Positions 1 to 13,033 of a stretch of DNA of 64,000 bases are shown here, one piece after another. The notes below the pieces were generated by a model. The model was not told the DNA's origin. It did no database searches and saw only the letters and a program-made list of their open reading frames with translations. The translations under genes and the position numbers were made by a program. Where the stretch lies: positions 15,377,501-15,441,500 of the forward strand of contig CANTUQ010000058.1 of the NCBI GenBank assembly GCA_947683425.1, in the 5' to 3' direction. Positions within the stretch are counted from its first letter, which is position 1. Each line of letters begins with the position of its first letter. This DNA comes from Excoecaria cochinchinensis. Taxonomy: Eukaryota; Streptophyta; Magnoliopsida; Malpighiales; Euphorbiaceae.

Positions 1-535
1 AGTTAACCTCAAATAAAAAAAGAGGAGCGAATAGAAATCACTGCATTTTGAGAATTGTCAGCTCTATGCTGGCTGGCTTCACCAAACTATAAACACTTGG
101 GGTTCCGGAATTTTATTTTATTTTTTTTATAATCGTTTAACGGTAATATCCACAATTTACATTTCATCATTCTTTGAAAATTGGACTCGGTCCATTTTTA
201 TTAATCCACTACTTATAATATTTTATAATAATTATATTTTTAAAGTATAATGTAATGAAATTTAAACTCTCATCAAGACATATAATTATATAATATACAT
301 TAAAATTAAATTCTTCTAAAGTTACTAGGTGACCTTGAATAAATACAATCTTTTAACCATATACATTAGATTTGAGTCTGAATATGAAATATATTTAAAT
401 ATTTATTAGATAGTGTTTTACATTCTTTTATAAATATGTCTGCCATGAATTTGAGCTAATTGAGTTAGTAAATTTTAGATACTGGCCATTTCTATTAAAA
501 AAAAGAAAAATTAATACAATATTTGTGGGTGGGCC
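1..535. other. AT-rich left flank, no gene seen
   Basis: No coding region, RNA gene or repeat border is recognised here. The gag relic to the right loses similarity near position 535, so this may be old host sequence or the far side of a deletion or insertion that cut that element. No terminal repeat or target duplication is visible at the edge. Confidence 0.4.
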
Positions 536-1549
536 AGTTATATAGCCAGGTGATTTCTTGCTCAAAGAATCACTGAAATCCTTGCACCGAGTGTTACGTA
601 TTAGAGCATTGCTGGCCACCTCTAGATTCAGGTTCTGAATGTCCATTGCCATAGTGTAGGACCTTCCACATATGCCCGCAATGTTTCCCCTTTATCCTGC
701 CGAACTAGGTTGAGGTCGGCTGAGACTTTTGTATGCCGAATAGCTGCCACAAACTTTGCGATTAACATATCGCTAAACTGTTCAAAACTTCCAATGGAGT
801 GCTCGAGCAAATTTCGAAACCAGATCTGAGTTGACTCAGTCAGTGTTTGAGGGAAGATCTTACACATCATCCGAGGTATAGACAAGCATAATATGATGGA
901 ATTGGTCTAGATGGGCCCTGGGGTCCGTACTGCCATTATACTTTGGAAGGCTCGGTAATTTGATTTTTGGGAACGGAGTAGCCAAAATCTCCCTGGCTAG
1001 CGGCGATCGAAAATTGCTTTGATACTGCAAAGTGTTTCGGTTTTGGTGCTTTTGTATCCGTTCCTCGAAGAGCCTCTCGAATTGATCTGAAGTAAGGGTT
1101 ATGGTCGAGCTTGGGGCTAATGTAGGCGAAAAAACTTTAGGGGCAGGCATGGTAGCCTGTGGAGCTGGTGGAAAAAATTGAGTGGGGGCTTGAGGCATTG
1201 GTGTTTGGGCGTGAAGTGGAGGGGCAGGTGCTTGAGTGACCATTGCATTCAAAGAAGCCAAAAAGGCTTGAGCTATTTGGGGAGTGTAGCCAGGGATGGC
1301 ATGAGTGAAAATGGCTTGGGCAGCTAGATTTTGTGCGTGGTAGTAAGGTTGGGGAGGTGGTAACAGTGAGATTGGCTCGTACTGCACTGGCGGGGGCTGT
1401 ATTGTTTGTTCAAATAATTGGACGGGAGGTGGCTGGATTAATTAGGGTTGGATTTGTGGAAGCTGAATTTGTGGGGGTTGGCTGGCCGGAGGGGTGGTAG
1501 CAGCTATTAAATTGGGGAAAAGATCCATTGAAAGACTTGAAGGTTCCAT
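536..1549 (-). pseudogene. Ty3/Tat-like gag relic of truncated element F
   Basis: Reading on the minus strand, an ATG at 1549 lies only 19 bases inside the LTR end. The product has a Pro/Gln-rich N-terminal part, then LPKYNGSTDPRAHLDQF, then a Retrotrans_gag core (TQIWFRNLLEHSIGSFEQF, LNLVRQDKGETLRAYV). Gag proteins of this family form the particle that packages element RNA. The frame is broken by a TAA near 1440 and by shifts near 870-890 and 650, and it ends without the zinc knuckle, protease or pol. The coding match stops near 535, so the element is truncated. Assignment to the Tat group rests on its LTR resembling that of the element at 4981-15470. Confidence 0.75.
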
Positions 1550-1567
1550 GCTCACCGCACCAAATGA

Positions 1568-2135
1568 TGACTATCCGACAGCTTGAATCAGTCACCTGAA
1601 AATAAAGAATTCCAGCGTGTTTCCTTTCTAGGATACTCCGACGGTCAAGTCAGGAAAATTGATGACAATATGGTGTAAAAAGCCGTAAAAGAATCAAGAA
1701 GAAAAATATACCTGAATTCTCCCTTTTATAAAGTCAGGAATCAGTGTTAAAATATGAATCATTTTCCGCGTGAGATAGGTATTCACAACAGAGATTCAGC
1801 TGTAAGCTGGAGCTACGAGTCCTAACTGGAGCAGGACTCGGATTCTGAGTAGATAAGGATATTTTCTGACCAGATAAGGATAATTCCCATCTGAATAAGG
1901 ATGAATTACCAGCTGAATAAAATCGCGTAAAAAACGTGTTACAAGGTAATAGAAGCCCTGGAAGGATTCCAATAATCCTAATGAATTCGATGGACGAGCC
2001 CTTACCGAGCTTATAGATAATACCGAGCTGTTGAGAGATTTCATATTAGCTCGGCTGTCCGGATTCAAGGGAATGACAAAACCGAATTCGTTAATTATGA
2101 CAAAATTGAACCCTTTGCAGGGTGTCCGGTTATCA
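1568..2135 (-). repeat. 5' LTR of truncated Tat-like element F
   Basis: On the minus strand it begins TGATAACCGGACACC, matching the start of the LTR at 15000 (TGATAACCGAACACT), and ends ...GGATAGTCA. It shares the internal stretch CTGACTTGACCGTCNGAGT with that LTR. A TATA box (TTTATAAAAGGG on the minus strand) lies near 1726. Gag starts just after the LTR end. The partner 3' LTR is not in the window. Confidence 0.7.
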
Positions 2136-3049
2136 TGGGTATCCACATCATTTTGAAAGAACAAAAATAAGTAAATCAAACAAATTAAAGCGATTGGATA
2201 AATTTAGAAAGACTTCCAGCCCTACAACTTGTCGGATTAAGGGACCCTCTGCCTCGCACGCACCCGAAACTTAACATGCACGCATGTCTTCTTTATTTCT
2301 TAAGAAAGGGAGCCGAAATTCGAATTCTCGACTTTTAGTACATTAAAATTAGCATTTATCATGGGAATATCCACTTAAAAACTAATATGGACATGTCTGC
2401 TCTCCTTTCTATTTGTATTTGGATAATTCATTTCATTTTACTGACCATATTATATAGTAATGGATTAATTATCAATTAGAGATTTCTCCGTGTGATTTAA
2501 TTTTTTTTTTTTTGAATAATTTGCTTACAAAATTGATTTTAACTTTGATGTATAATTAAAATAAGCTTAACTTCTGTATAAGTTTTGGAAAAAAAAAATG
2601 CATCTTTTAACTAATGAACTTCATTATAATATGCAATTAAAGTATTAAACTCGTCAACTCAATCTTCTTATGATTTATCCCATCAACTTAATTGAAATTT
2701 ATGTAAGTACATTTAATAGAGTTAAAAATTACAATGATTGTTATATGTGATCGTAGCTCTATATAAACAAAGCAATTAAATAAAACATAGAGTCAAGGGG
2801 TTAATTTATGATGAATTTGAGAGTTGAGGGTCCAATTGAATAAATTTTCAGTTGCGGAGTGTATTTGTATATTTTCATAAAGCATGAGGGAGGAAAGACG
2901 CATTTTGCTGAAGCAAGTAATTTCCCCCATTAATAGTGGGCTGAACATTAAGAATATTTGAATTCAAAAATGGCCCACGCATGTATTTTGGACAGGTCGA
3001 AGATTACTATGGACTTGTTGGTCTGATCTTCCCAACAAAATCATTGTGT
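2136..3049. other. Intergenic spacer, no gene seen
   Basis: AT-rich sequence with scattered short open frames of no recognisable family. No RNA gene, terminal repeat or target duplication was found before the MITE TSD at 3050. Confidence 0.4.
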
Positions 3050-3057
3050 CTCAAACA

Positions 3058-3886
3058 TAGGTGTGTGCAAAATTCGAACCGAACCGAACTAGCTATTCAA
3101 AATATTTGGTTCGGTTCGGATATTATAATTTCTAAAATTTCGGGTTCGGGTCGGGGTAAAAATATCTAAACCCCGAACCCTACCGAAATACTATATAAAT
3201 TGTTTATTTTTTGCTATTTACCCACCCCACCCTCCCCTCTCTCTCGGCTCTGCCTTTTCCTCCCTCTCTCTCTCCCTCTCCTCCTCTTTCTCCTCCTCAA
3301 ATTTGACACCGCCGATCACTTGCCTCCATCGCCGATCTCTCTCTCTCTCTTAGTCAGTTGTTGCTGCTTCTCTCTCTCGGTCGGCTCTTGCTGCTCTTTT
3401 CTCTTTCTCTCTCTCTCTTTCTTCCTCCTCCCCTTCAGATCTGCCACCGACGAAAAGCTTGCGAGATCTATTCCGGTGAGAAGCAGACAGGGTGAGAAGG
3501 AAAGGGAAAAAAAAGAATATAAAAAGAAAAAACCCAAATCCAGCGAGAACTGAGATTTTTTCTTTTTTTTTTTTTTGCTAGGAGGAAGCAGATTTTGATT
3601 TTCTTCTTCTTGATTCTTTTGTTTGATTTTTGGTTTTTGATCTGGATTTTTCAATTTTAATTTGTTGGATTTTTTATTTTTAATATGAGTATTATTTGTT
3701 GGATTTTTTAAATCTGGGACAGACTTCGGGTTGATCGGGTCGGGCCCCTAATAATTTCGAGTTTATTGGTTCAGGCACATACTATAATATAGGGTCGGTT
3801 TGGATTATAATATTAGGTATATTTCGGGTGTCAAGTTATTCGAGTTCGGTTCGGGTTGACCCGAACCCGATCAATGCACACCCCTG
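3058..3886. mobile_element. hAT-type non-autonomous element (MITE)
   Basis: The two ends form an imperfect inverted repeat: TAGGTGTGTGCA on the left, and the right end read backwards starts CAGGGGTGTGCA. An exact 8-bp duplication CTCAAACA flanks it (3050-3057 and 3887-3894), the TSD size of hAT elements. Inside are runs of GAACCGAACC/GGTTCGG near both ends and a pyrimidine-rich CT block (about 3225-3450). No transposase is encoded, so movement would need a partner element. Confidence 0.8.
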
Positions 3887-3894
3887 CTCAAACA

Positions 3895-4975
3895 AAATAG
3901 AATATGCTATTGCTAGCTGCTCCAATTTATGATGATGGGTGACCATGGTTTTCACTGCAATGCCGATAAAAAAAAAAAAAAAGGTTTATTTTAACAAATA
4001 ATATTATCAAAATTGAATTAATTAAAAATAAAATCACGCAAAATATAAATAATAACATATTTTATGTTCAATTTTTATGTTAAAATTTTCAAAATACTAA
4101 TTATTATAAAAAAATATTTATGTTAACATAATATTAATCATGCTTAAAAAAAATTCAAATATAATAAATTATAAATTATAGTTTGAATGTTAATAAAATT
4201 AATAGATTCTCTTTAATAATATATTTTGGCCATTTATATCATATTTATTTCTAAAGTTGAACTGAATGTTTAACATAAAAAATGAAAAATATTATATAAA
4301 TTTTAAACTATACAAAATAGTATTTAAAAGAAAAAAATTGTTATTATTTTTTAAAATCATAAGTGTTAAAATATACAAAACTAGAAAACTTATTAAACTT
4401 TTAAACTGCAAACCTATTTTGATTCAAGATTTTACCAGCGGTATTAATGATTTTTTATAGTATTGAACAAAAAATATATTTTTTTATCTGTCGTACCTGA
4501 ATAGTATATAATTTACGGTATCCTGTTGGTTTGTACCGGTTTCAATAACCATATTGGTGATCAATGTCTTTGTTATAGTTATAATAATTTATTTAGACAG
4601 CCTGTGCTTTGCCAAAAAGTACAATGTATGCCCTTTACTTCACTTTAGTTTAATTTAGCACACATACTTTTAAAAAATGGTACAATGTAGTTCCTCCGTT
4701 AAATAGACGTTAATTTTGACTGTTATTCCTCTTTTGACCATCATAGCTGGTTCCTGATTCAATAATTTTGTCGTACCTGGTTTTTATTTTATTTTTTTTT
4801 TCCATATAAGCTAACTATGTGGATAAAATGAAAAAAAAAAGACTAAAATACCCAAATTGATTAAAAGATGTGAAAATCCTTACCACCCTAATTTCAATAA
4901 TATGAACATAGCCTTTTTTTTCATAGGAAGTTGATTGGCATATGTTCAGTTCAGTGAACAATCCTTATTTAAATT
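3895..4975. other. AT-rich intergenic spacer
   Basis: Very AT-rich DNA with poly-A and poly-T runs. Two short phrases around 4610-4690 resemble each other (AAAGTACAATGTATGCCC and AATGGTACAATGTAGTTCC) and may be an old repeat. No gene recognised. Confidence 0.4.
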
Positions 4976-4980
4976 ATACA

Positions 4981-5454
4981 TGATAATCGAAAACTATATC
5001 CATGAGTTCGGTACCTGAGCTCATCTAGATATTCTTCACATCAACAGCTCGATTTATTTCAACAGCTCTAAATCAGCATGTTATTTGCAAAGTTATTATT
5101 ATTTGCGGAGATCTTCAAAATTCTCAGAAAATTCTACTCTCATTATAGCGGAAGTTTTATGGAGCTACCTAATCAGATCCCTGTAAATTAGGAATTAATC
5201 ACAAATCAGGAATTCAGAAGAGTTCTCTCCTATTTAGAATTTGTTTCCTATTCCAATATGAATGGTAAACTCTATAAAAGGAGAAATCAAGGTCTGCTGA
5301 CTCTCTCTAGAATTTTTCTCAGTATCACAATACTTTCCCTGTTTTTGTCAATTTTCCGACTTCACTGTCGGAGTCTCTCTTGTCAGAAGCCCACCGAATT
5401 TTGTAATTTTTAGGTGACTTGCTTCGGTTGATAACTCCTGAGCGGTAGTTGGCA
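4981..5454 (+). repeat. 5' LTR of T1
   Basis: Starts TGATAATCGA and ends ...GTTGGCA. It aligns along its length with 15000-15470. A TATA box (CTATAAAAGGAG) lies near 5272 in the same orientation as pol. The next bases (ATGGCAGAAGAG) are not a clear tRNA-primer site; as in element F, an ATG follows the LTR with almost no leader. Confidence 0.85.
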
Positions 5455-5469
5455 ATGGCAGAAGAGACA

Positions 5470-8380
5470 GATACCTTGTTGAAAAATGGATTTATATAAG
5501 AGGTTCTATACCCGGACTGGTTGTCGAACGTGGTTTTGGTAAAGAAATCTCACAAAAAGTGGAGGATGTGTGTGAATTTTATGGATCTAAACAAGGCTTG
5601 CCCCAAGGATTGAAGAATATGCTTTTTAGACGCTTTTGCTGGTTATCACCAGATACCCATGGATCCGACTGACGAAGAGAAAACTGCATTCATCACGCAC
5701 CAGGCAATTTACTGTTACCGAGTTATGCCGTTTGGGCTAAAAAATGCAGGTGCTACTTATCAGAGGCTGATGAATAGGTTGTTCGTTAACTAGCTCGGAA
5801 GAAACATGGAGGTCTATGTGGATGACATGATAGTCAAAAGCAAGGCATTTGAAGATTTACCAACAGAACTTGCAGAGACTTTCATAACTCTCAGAAAGTT
5901 TGGCCTCAAGCTTAACCCAGAGAAGTATGCTTTCGGGGTACAGTCCGGTAAATTCCTAAGGTTCATGATCTCAAAAAAGGGAATAGAGGCCAATCTAGCG
6001 AAGATCCAAGCCATTTTAGAGATGGAACGGCCAAAGTCAATCAGAGAGGTGCAGAAACTCAATAAAAAGGTAACAACCCTTGGCAGATTTATCTCTTGTT
6101 CGGCTAAACACTATCTAACATTTTACAGTGCTCTCAAAAAGGTGAAGAATTTTGAGTGGACTCTGGATTTTCAGAAAACGTTTGAAGAATTGAAGCGGTT
6201 CCTTAGCACACCGCCATTGATAAGTAGACCTCAGTTGGGCAAAACTTTGTACATGTATATGGCTGTTTCATCCGGAGCCATCGATTAGATTTTGGTTAGA
6301 GAAGAAGTTAGCCAGCAGTTCCCAATTTATTATACTAGCAAGGTGATAAAGGGTGCCGAGCTGAAATACCCCATATTGGAGCAGTTAGCCTTTGCACTGG
6401 TTACATCGGCCATTAAACTTCGGCCTTATTTTTAGGCACATACTGTGGTGGTGTGGATGAACCCTAATCTTAGATAAGTGCTCTAGAGGCCGAAAGCATT
6501 TGAAAGGATTATAGAATAGGCAGCTCATTTGGGTGAATTCGATGTTCGGTATGAGACTCGCCCATCGATGAAAGCTCAAGTTCTAACTGACTTTATTGCC
6601 GAATTGCACGCTCCACCACTAGAGCCGGTTACTTGTTCTTGGAATTTGCTTGTTGATAGAGCATCTTCGTCTGAATGTGCTGGAGTCAGAGTGATCCTCA
6701 TTAGGCCAGGAAAGATAACAATCAGAGGAATGGCTCATATAACATTTCTTGCCTCTAATAACATCGCAGAATATGAAGCTGTTAGTTTCGAATTACAGCT
6801 CGCTATTGAGGTAATACCAGATTCATTGGCTATTTTTTCTGACTCACAACTAGTTGTCAGCTAGCTGCTCAGGAAATTTGAGGCCAAAGAATAGAAAATG
6901 GTCCGATATAAAGAGCTTGTTGCTACTCTTTTCTCTCAATTGGAGAAATTGGGATGCACATGGTCGATCCAGCAGATACCTCGGGCAGAGAATGAGAGAG
7001 AAGATGCCCTGACTAAGCAGGCTTACTTTTAGAACAAAATATCCACAGTAGACATCGTCTGGTCAGTTATGTCGGTACCAACTTATGAAACTTATAAAGT
7101 TCAATTGCAAGAACCAACGAATGGCAAACGATTACCAATTTACCAGTATTTGAGTACAGGAGTTCTTCCTGTAGACCAGGTTCAAGCTCGAAAGGTTGTT
7201 CGGCGATCTAGTTGCTATGCTATTTTGGCTGATACGTTGTATAAGCGATATTTTTTCGCTCCTTGGACACAGTGTTTGAACACAAAGGAGGGTGATTATG
7301 TACTTAGAGAAATCCATGAAGGCATTTGTGAAACACATGAAGGCACACAGATAATAGCTCGAAAAACTTTGTTATAAGGATATTATTGGCCTAGTATTGA
7401 GAAAGATGCCAAGGAGCTCATTCAGAAGTGTGACAAATGCCAATGGTTCGGTAATATAATGCATCAGAAGTCAACCTATCAGGTTCCTATTCATAATCCT
7501 TGTCCATTCACTCAGTAGGGTACTGAAATTCTAGGCCTTTTCCCTTACCTAGTGGACAGCGGTAGTTCTTAGTTGTTGCAGTTGACCATTTCACCAAGTG
7601 GGTTGAAGCAGAGCCCTTAGCCATAATTACTCCCGCAAATATAATCAAGTTCCTCCAGAAGTCTATAATCACGAGGTTTGGAATTCCATACACCATCATT
7701 ATTGATAATGGTAAATAGTTCGATTGTTCAGCATTTAAGAGCTATTATGCGGAATTAAAAATCCAACTTTGTTTTACTTCGATATAATATCCGCAATCAA
7801 ATGGTGTGACTGAGTCCGCAATCAAATAGTGCGACTGAGGCAACCAATCAAACCATATTGGAAGGGCTAAAGAAGAGACTTGCTTCTGCAAAGGGCCTTT
7901 GGGTCGACAAGCTGAATAATGTGTTGTGGGCATACAGGACTTCTCCTTGAGCGGCGACTAGTGTCACTCATTTTTTCCTCACATATGGGGCTGAAGCGGT
8001 TATTCCATGTGAGATTGATATTCCAAACATCCGAACTTCAAGGTACAATGCTGAGGAAAATGAAACAAGCCTATTGTATTAGTTAGACCGGCTAGAAGAA
8101 CTAAGGGAGTTCACCCAAATGAAATTTGTAGCATACAAACAGTGCATGTCATCTTATCATGATCGAAATCTAAAGCAGAGGACATTCAGAATCGAACAGC
8201 TTGTTTTTAAAAAGGTGGTTGCAACACAGATGACTGCAGAAGTGGGAAAGCTTAACCCAAACTAGGAAGGTCCGTACTAGATACATGAAGTCAAAAGTGG
8301 AGCTTACAAATTGAAGGACTTTTCAGGAAAAATACTTCCCCATTCATGGACCATTTTCAACTTAAAATTGTGTTATCAGT
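5470..8380 (+). pseudogene. T1 pol relic: RT, RNase H, integrase
   Basis: RT is entered after its N-terminus is already gone: LVKKSHKKWRMCVNF, then MPFGLKNAGATYQR, then the catalytic box YVDDMIVKS near 5817. RNase H follows (NIAEYEA, FSDSQLVVS, to about 6870). Integrase has a zinc-binding segment (HEGICETHEG ... CDKCQ, 7314-7445), the core motif VAVDHFTKWVEAEP (about 7575), DNG near 7707 and a C-terminal tail GAYKLKDFSGKILPHSW (about 8298-8350). Stops interrupt it about every 100-500 bases, mostly CAG or TGG changed to TAG. A 25-bp duplication at 7791-7840 shifts the frame in the integrase core. It cannot make an active enzyme. Confidence 0.9.
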
Positions 8381-8861
8381 AGTCTATCTCTCAAGCTAGG
8401 TAGTTTTGCCATTGAGCACTTTATTTTATATCAATCGTTCATTTGGCAATATCGCAATTCAAGCATTTCTGCTTTAATTATTTATTGCTTAGCTCGACTA
8501 TATCGCCATTCAAGCGATTATACTATCAATAAAAGAAGTCTCTTCACTCAAAAGTTATTGTTTATTGCACTGTTCGGCTGTATCACCATTTATATTATTT
8601 TATGGCTCGAATAAGCAGTTTCTCTAATCATTTTTGCAACCATGATTAAATTCTTCTCTTTAAAGTATGCTGGAATTCAGCAAACCAACAAGTACTTGTC
8701 AAATTTTTATCATTAGCATGTTGTTATTAAGTGTTCGGATAGCTCGGTTATTCGCATTATTTATTTGAAATAAACATATGTTAAATTGGAGAAATGCTGA
8801 TTTCATTAAGCTATAAACCATTACAGAGTCAAAATAGAAGAAGCAATATAAGGAGTCCCAC
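8381..8861. other. T1 spacer between pol and antisense gene
   Basis: Non-coding. It holds three degenerate repeats of a phrase like CTCGACTATATCGCCATTCA (about 8445, 8490 and 8575) and AATAAAAG at about 8529, which could serve as a polyadenylation signal for pol. Element E has tandem repeats in the matching place (62361-62925). Confidence 0.5.
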
Positions 8862-9177
8862 TCATTCATCTGGATGAACGTCATCCAACCATGACCACTC
8901 CATATTTGGGTGACGCTCTTTCATAGCAGCAGAAAGTTTGGTGCCAAAAGCAAGGCATTTTTCAATAGCCAAGTCTAAGGACTTGTACTCTAATTTAGAA
9001 CATTTCTCCTCCAGGTCGGCTTTCTCCTTCTTCGCCTTTTCTAATTCAACTTTATGCTTTTCTAGCTCAGCTTCGGCTTTAGTTCTTCTCCTCACAGTAG
9101 TTGCCGCTTTTTCTTTAACTTTATTCAGGGCATTAGTTGCCTTGGTCTTAGCTTTCAGAGCTCTTTTTTAGACTTAG

Positions 9178-12100
9178 TGTAAGCACCGTGCCCTGAGACA
9201 GTTCAGATCAGAGATTAGCCGATGAAAAAATCAGTGTCCGTTTCTGATTCAATGGATGAAATTCGAGAATTTTGGTCCTTCGGATTCATAAGGATCGGAG
9301 ATTTTCATTTGCAGTAGAAAGAATTAAAAAATTGGGAAGATTTAGCATAAAAGTATTTTTTTTCCACGGACGGCCTGCCCGTCGGTAGTCAGACGCTCGT
9401 CGGTAGCCGAGATGATCCGTCCCTCGCCATGAGAGACGGGCCGTCGGTGAAACGAACGACAGACACATGTCCGTAAATCGACGCCCGTCTGTTACCCCAC
9501 TACCTTGTTCCGTCTGTTGGCCAAATGACCGCGCGTGCCCTTTTTAATAGACACCCGTCGGTGGGCTTCAGATGTGTTGGGTTTCATCAGATTAATTCAA
9601 CATTAACGCAGCGGAATAAAATCGAAACCCGAAACAGGATCCAAGTATTTTCGATTGGTTCAAAAGGAAGAGATTAAAATTACTAACCTTTAGAATGAAA
9701 TTAACTCCTTTAATCCGGACTGAAGACGCTGCCTTTAACACGAACGTCCTCTATCGGTATCCACACGCACGAACAAATGAACAGAAGTCGCAGGGGTGCT
9801 AGCTCCCTTGAATGCGAATGGATTTTTTTTACTTTCTTTCTCAAAGAATAATGGTGGCTCTGTTTTCTTTTCTTTCTTTCTCAAAGATGAAACGTTAGCT
9901 CTGTTTTCTTTTTTTTTCTTTCTCAAAGATGAAGCTTAATGCAGCCACTCTAATCCTTGTTATTTTGAATAACGTGATTAGTGTTTTTATTAGGGTTAAA
10001 CGCTTGTTAACATATATCCCATATATAACTGTATATATATTTCAAATCCTTTTCCTCTTAGGAAAAGATAAATGAGGATATTTTCTCTTAATTCAAAATT
10101 AAGATATAATATACATATATTTATATATATATATTTATTTATTTATTTATTATTCAAAATAATAAGAAATAATATATTAATACATATTATATAAATATAT
10201 ATATATATAAATATGTAATTTCGAAATTAAATATAAATACCTATATTTATATTTTATTCCGAAATAACCCAATAAAATCCATTCTGTTCATTTTGCTCTT
10301 GGTGTGTGACCCAATAGGTTTATATTATGTTGGCAGTAGGCCTAATCCCATGATAAGCCCACAAGTCATAATTGGTCTCTAGCAAGACATTATGACTACC
10401 CAAATAATATAAATATCGTTAGTCCGATTTTAACCTGACAATAGAACATGTTATTATCCTTTTGTCACACGATATTTTGTTTGAACATAAGTCATGGTTA
10501 ATGTCAAACTTAAATTGTTCAAACATATAATTTCTCGAATACTAAGCAGACTGATAAATTCAAATAATATTGATGACACTATCAATTCATTCGAGCACGG
10601 CCATGCATTTTACAGTCCTACTTATCGAGGGGCCCAATAGATATCTCTCTCATTAGAGAGGGACAAATTCCATCTTGATTATTCACTTTCCTCCGCATAA
10701 TTCTCATTATGTCCGATCATAAACTTTATAATTATCCGATTAAAGATAACGTTGGATTATGTCAAAACATAATGATCCTTATGTAGGAAACCATGATAAC
10801 CTCAGGTCAAAGGATTCAATAACATATCTATTATAAGATTACTTATGACACTATCCCATGAAGTGATCTTATAGTGGGTCTATCCAGTACTTTGTTCTCT
10901 AGCAAGTACCTATAGATTTGATTTATATCAACATATATAATCATCCCATGATTATCAATGCAAATCTATACTAGTCTTAATTTATCTTTATGCCCTTTAT
11001 TGATAAATGACTAGGGACAACATGAATAACATTGTTATTCATAAACATTACAATAATGTAACATGCCAATAATATCAATGTGAAGAAAACCATTATATAA
11101 ATAAAAATGTAATGATTACATCAAGGTCCAAATGTTTGGCCTAGGGCATAACCACTAACAAGATGCCCGTCGGTCATTTGCCAAATCCTATTTGGAATAG
11201 GATTTCTCTTTCCTATTCCGAATGGGATTCTCTTTTCTATAAAAGGGGGATTTTTAATCAATTTAGGGGTTGGATAATTGGGATTAGGGGATTTTATTTT
11301 CCTTTCTCAAGTAGAAAATATTGTCTAATATTTTTCTCTCAAAAATCATATTTTTACAAAACAAAAGAAAATCTTTTCATCTTTTTTGAATTTTCCTTTC
11401 AAAATCTTATTTTGGTGAATCCAATTAAATTGAGGTAGCAAGATTAATTTGTTTCCGTCAATTTATGGATTCCAACATTTGAATCGCTACTAATTTTCAA
11501 GGAAAAAATATAAATTTTCTTTTCTTGATTTTTATTCGACTTTCATGAAGCACGTGGGACCGAAAATTATCCTATATTCATCCAAAAGGTATAATCCGAG
11601 GGTAAATATTATAGATCTGATATTTGGTTGTTTGAATCTAATTATTTGTGTTTCTTTTAAGTATTATATCTAAAATAAGTATTTTGTTTTGTGAAAAATC
11701 TGCTATTTTGTCGTTTTTTTTTGTGGGTCAGGGGTGATCGACGGGCATTATAGCTACCGACGCCCGTCCCTCGTTCGAGAGACGGGACATATGTAGCGCA
11801 TTTCACTGCCCGTCGGTCACACCTGAATGGCCGTCCCTGGGCTTTCCCACACTGTTTTAATTTGTTTTCATTTATTTATGTTTTCTATTATTTGTTTGCC
11901 CTCTCATTCAAAAAACCTTTTTTAGCTTTTATTTTATCATTTTATTTCATTTCTGAATTTTTGTACTAATGTGTTTGTTTATTTTTGTGAGATATCCTTT
12001 TATTACTTTTGGATGGATTCCATTTGAGGATGATGATGGCCACCCAAATCTAAGGATTTACGCTTGGTTTATTCCCTTTAACCCTCATCTCTATTATTAT

Positions 12101-13033
12101 TTATTTAATATTTATTGTAGGCTTATTATTATTACTATTATTATTATTATTATTGCTAGTCTTATCATTAGTTTTAGTATTTATTATTATATTAATTGCA
12201 TGATTGTTGTTATTGTTATGATAATTTACTCACTTCCCTTTGTAAAAATATTCTTTGTCGCGTTAATAAAAATGACTAAGAGTTTTATAATAATCAATTT
12301 GGAAATTTTCGCAAAATCAAGGACCAAAGTCCTATTTTATCCAATAAAATCATCGTATAAAAAATTATTTTTGATAATAAATACATCTAGGACCAATGTA
12401 CTCAATTATAATAAATATCTCATTTTATGCATGTTTTGTATCTTATTTACAATGGGGGTTGTATTCTGTCCCTAGTTTTATTGTAACTTATTTCCATATG
12501 CTTTATTTTAATGTTATTTTATTTTTCGTTTTTATGTGAATGATTGCGCCTTTTAATTAATTGCATCGTGTGGAAAGAGGGGGAAATAATAAATTCAAAA
12601 CTTAATTGTAAAATTAATCAAGGTATGAATAAATGAGAAGTTCCGAACCTACTCTGGTCTTTGGGCTCAACGAGGCGAGAGGCCCATTTCGATGTTTCAT
12701 TAGAATGGGGTCTCCAAGACACCTCTTGTGTCCCATCAAAAGACTCAATTTATAATCCTAGGCTCCTTAGGGTTAGAGGGTCATTCCAATGTTCTATTGG
12801 GGTGAATGCCTCCAAGACCCCTTTGGTTTGCCCAAAATGGATAATATGCGCCGTCTTAGGCTCACTGAGGCGAGACGAACTTTCCCAATACTCTATTGGG
12901 TGGCGACTTCATGAAACCTCCTTATTGCCCAAAATAGACGCAACTTGTAAATACCTTACAAGTTCCAATGAACCTCTCCTGGAAGCCCAAAAGCGGGCCT
13001 TCGGGAAGGCCACGAGGTTCGGCGTGCATCACA
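9178..13033 (+). mobile_element. Solo LTR (about 2.27 kb plus a nested 1.6-kb LTR) inside the T1 antisense gene
   Basis: Begins TGTAAGCACC and ends GTGCATCACA, with the 5-bp duplication CTTAG on both sides (9173-9177 and 13034-13038). No second copy of the sequence and no coding region are inside, so this is a solo LTR. A TATA box (CTATAAAAGGGGG) at 11237-11249 gives plus orientation. Motifs of the type CCGTCGGT and GACGGGC recur at 9380-9560, 11166 and 11750-11835. The family is not recognised. A short open frame at 11969-12475 is AT-biased and probably meaningless. Confidence 0.75.
9575..11160. mobile_element. Solo LTR, probably Ty1/copia, nested in the 9178-13033 LTR
   Basis: Starts TGTTGGGTTTCATC and ends GGGCATAACCACTAACA, an end pair typical of large plant copia LTRs (phrases such as CGCAGCGGAA and CCTAGGGCATAA). 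The 5-bp duplication AGATG flanks it (9570-9574 and 11161-11165). No internal coding domain or second LTR. It is AT-rich, with runs of ATAT near 10100-10210. Orientation is not certain. Confidence 0.75.

Noticed and set aside
3316..3654. Lys/Glu-rich 112-codon frame on the minus strand of the hAT MITE
   Set aside because: A product of a CT-rich simple-sequence block; the opposite strand is also open, and neither has a family.
5814..6062. Minus-strand open frame across the RT of T1
   Set aside because: Shadow of the real pol frame on the plus strand.
11969..12475. 168-codon Ile/Phe-rich frame
   Set aside because: AT-rich LTR sequence with ATT runs; composition alone explains the membrane-like product.
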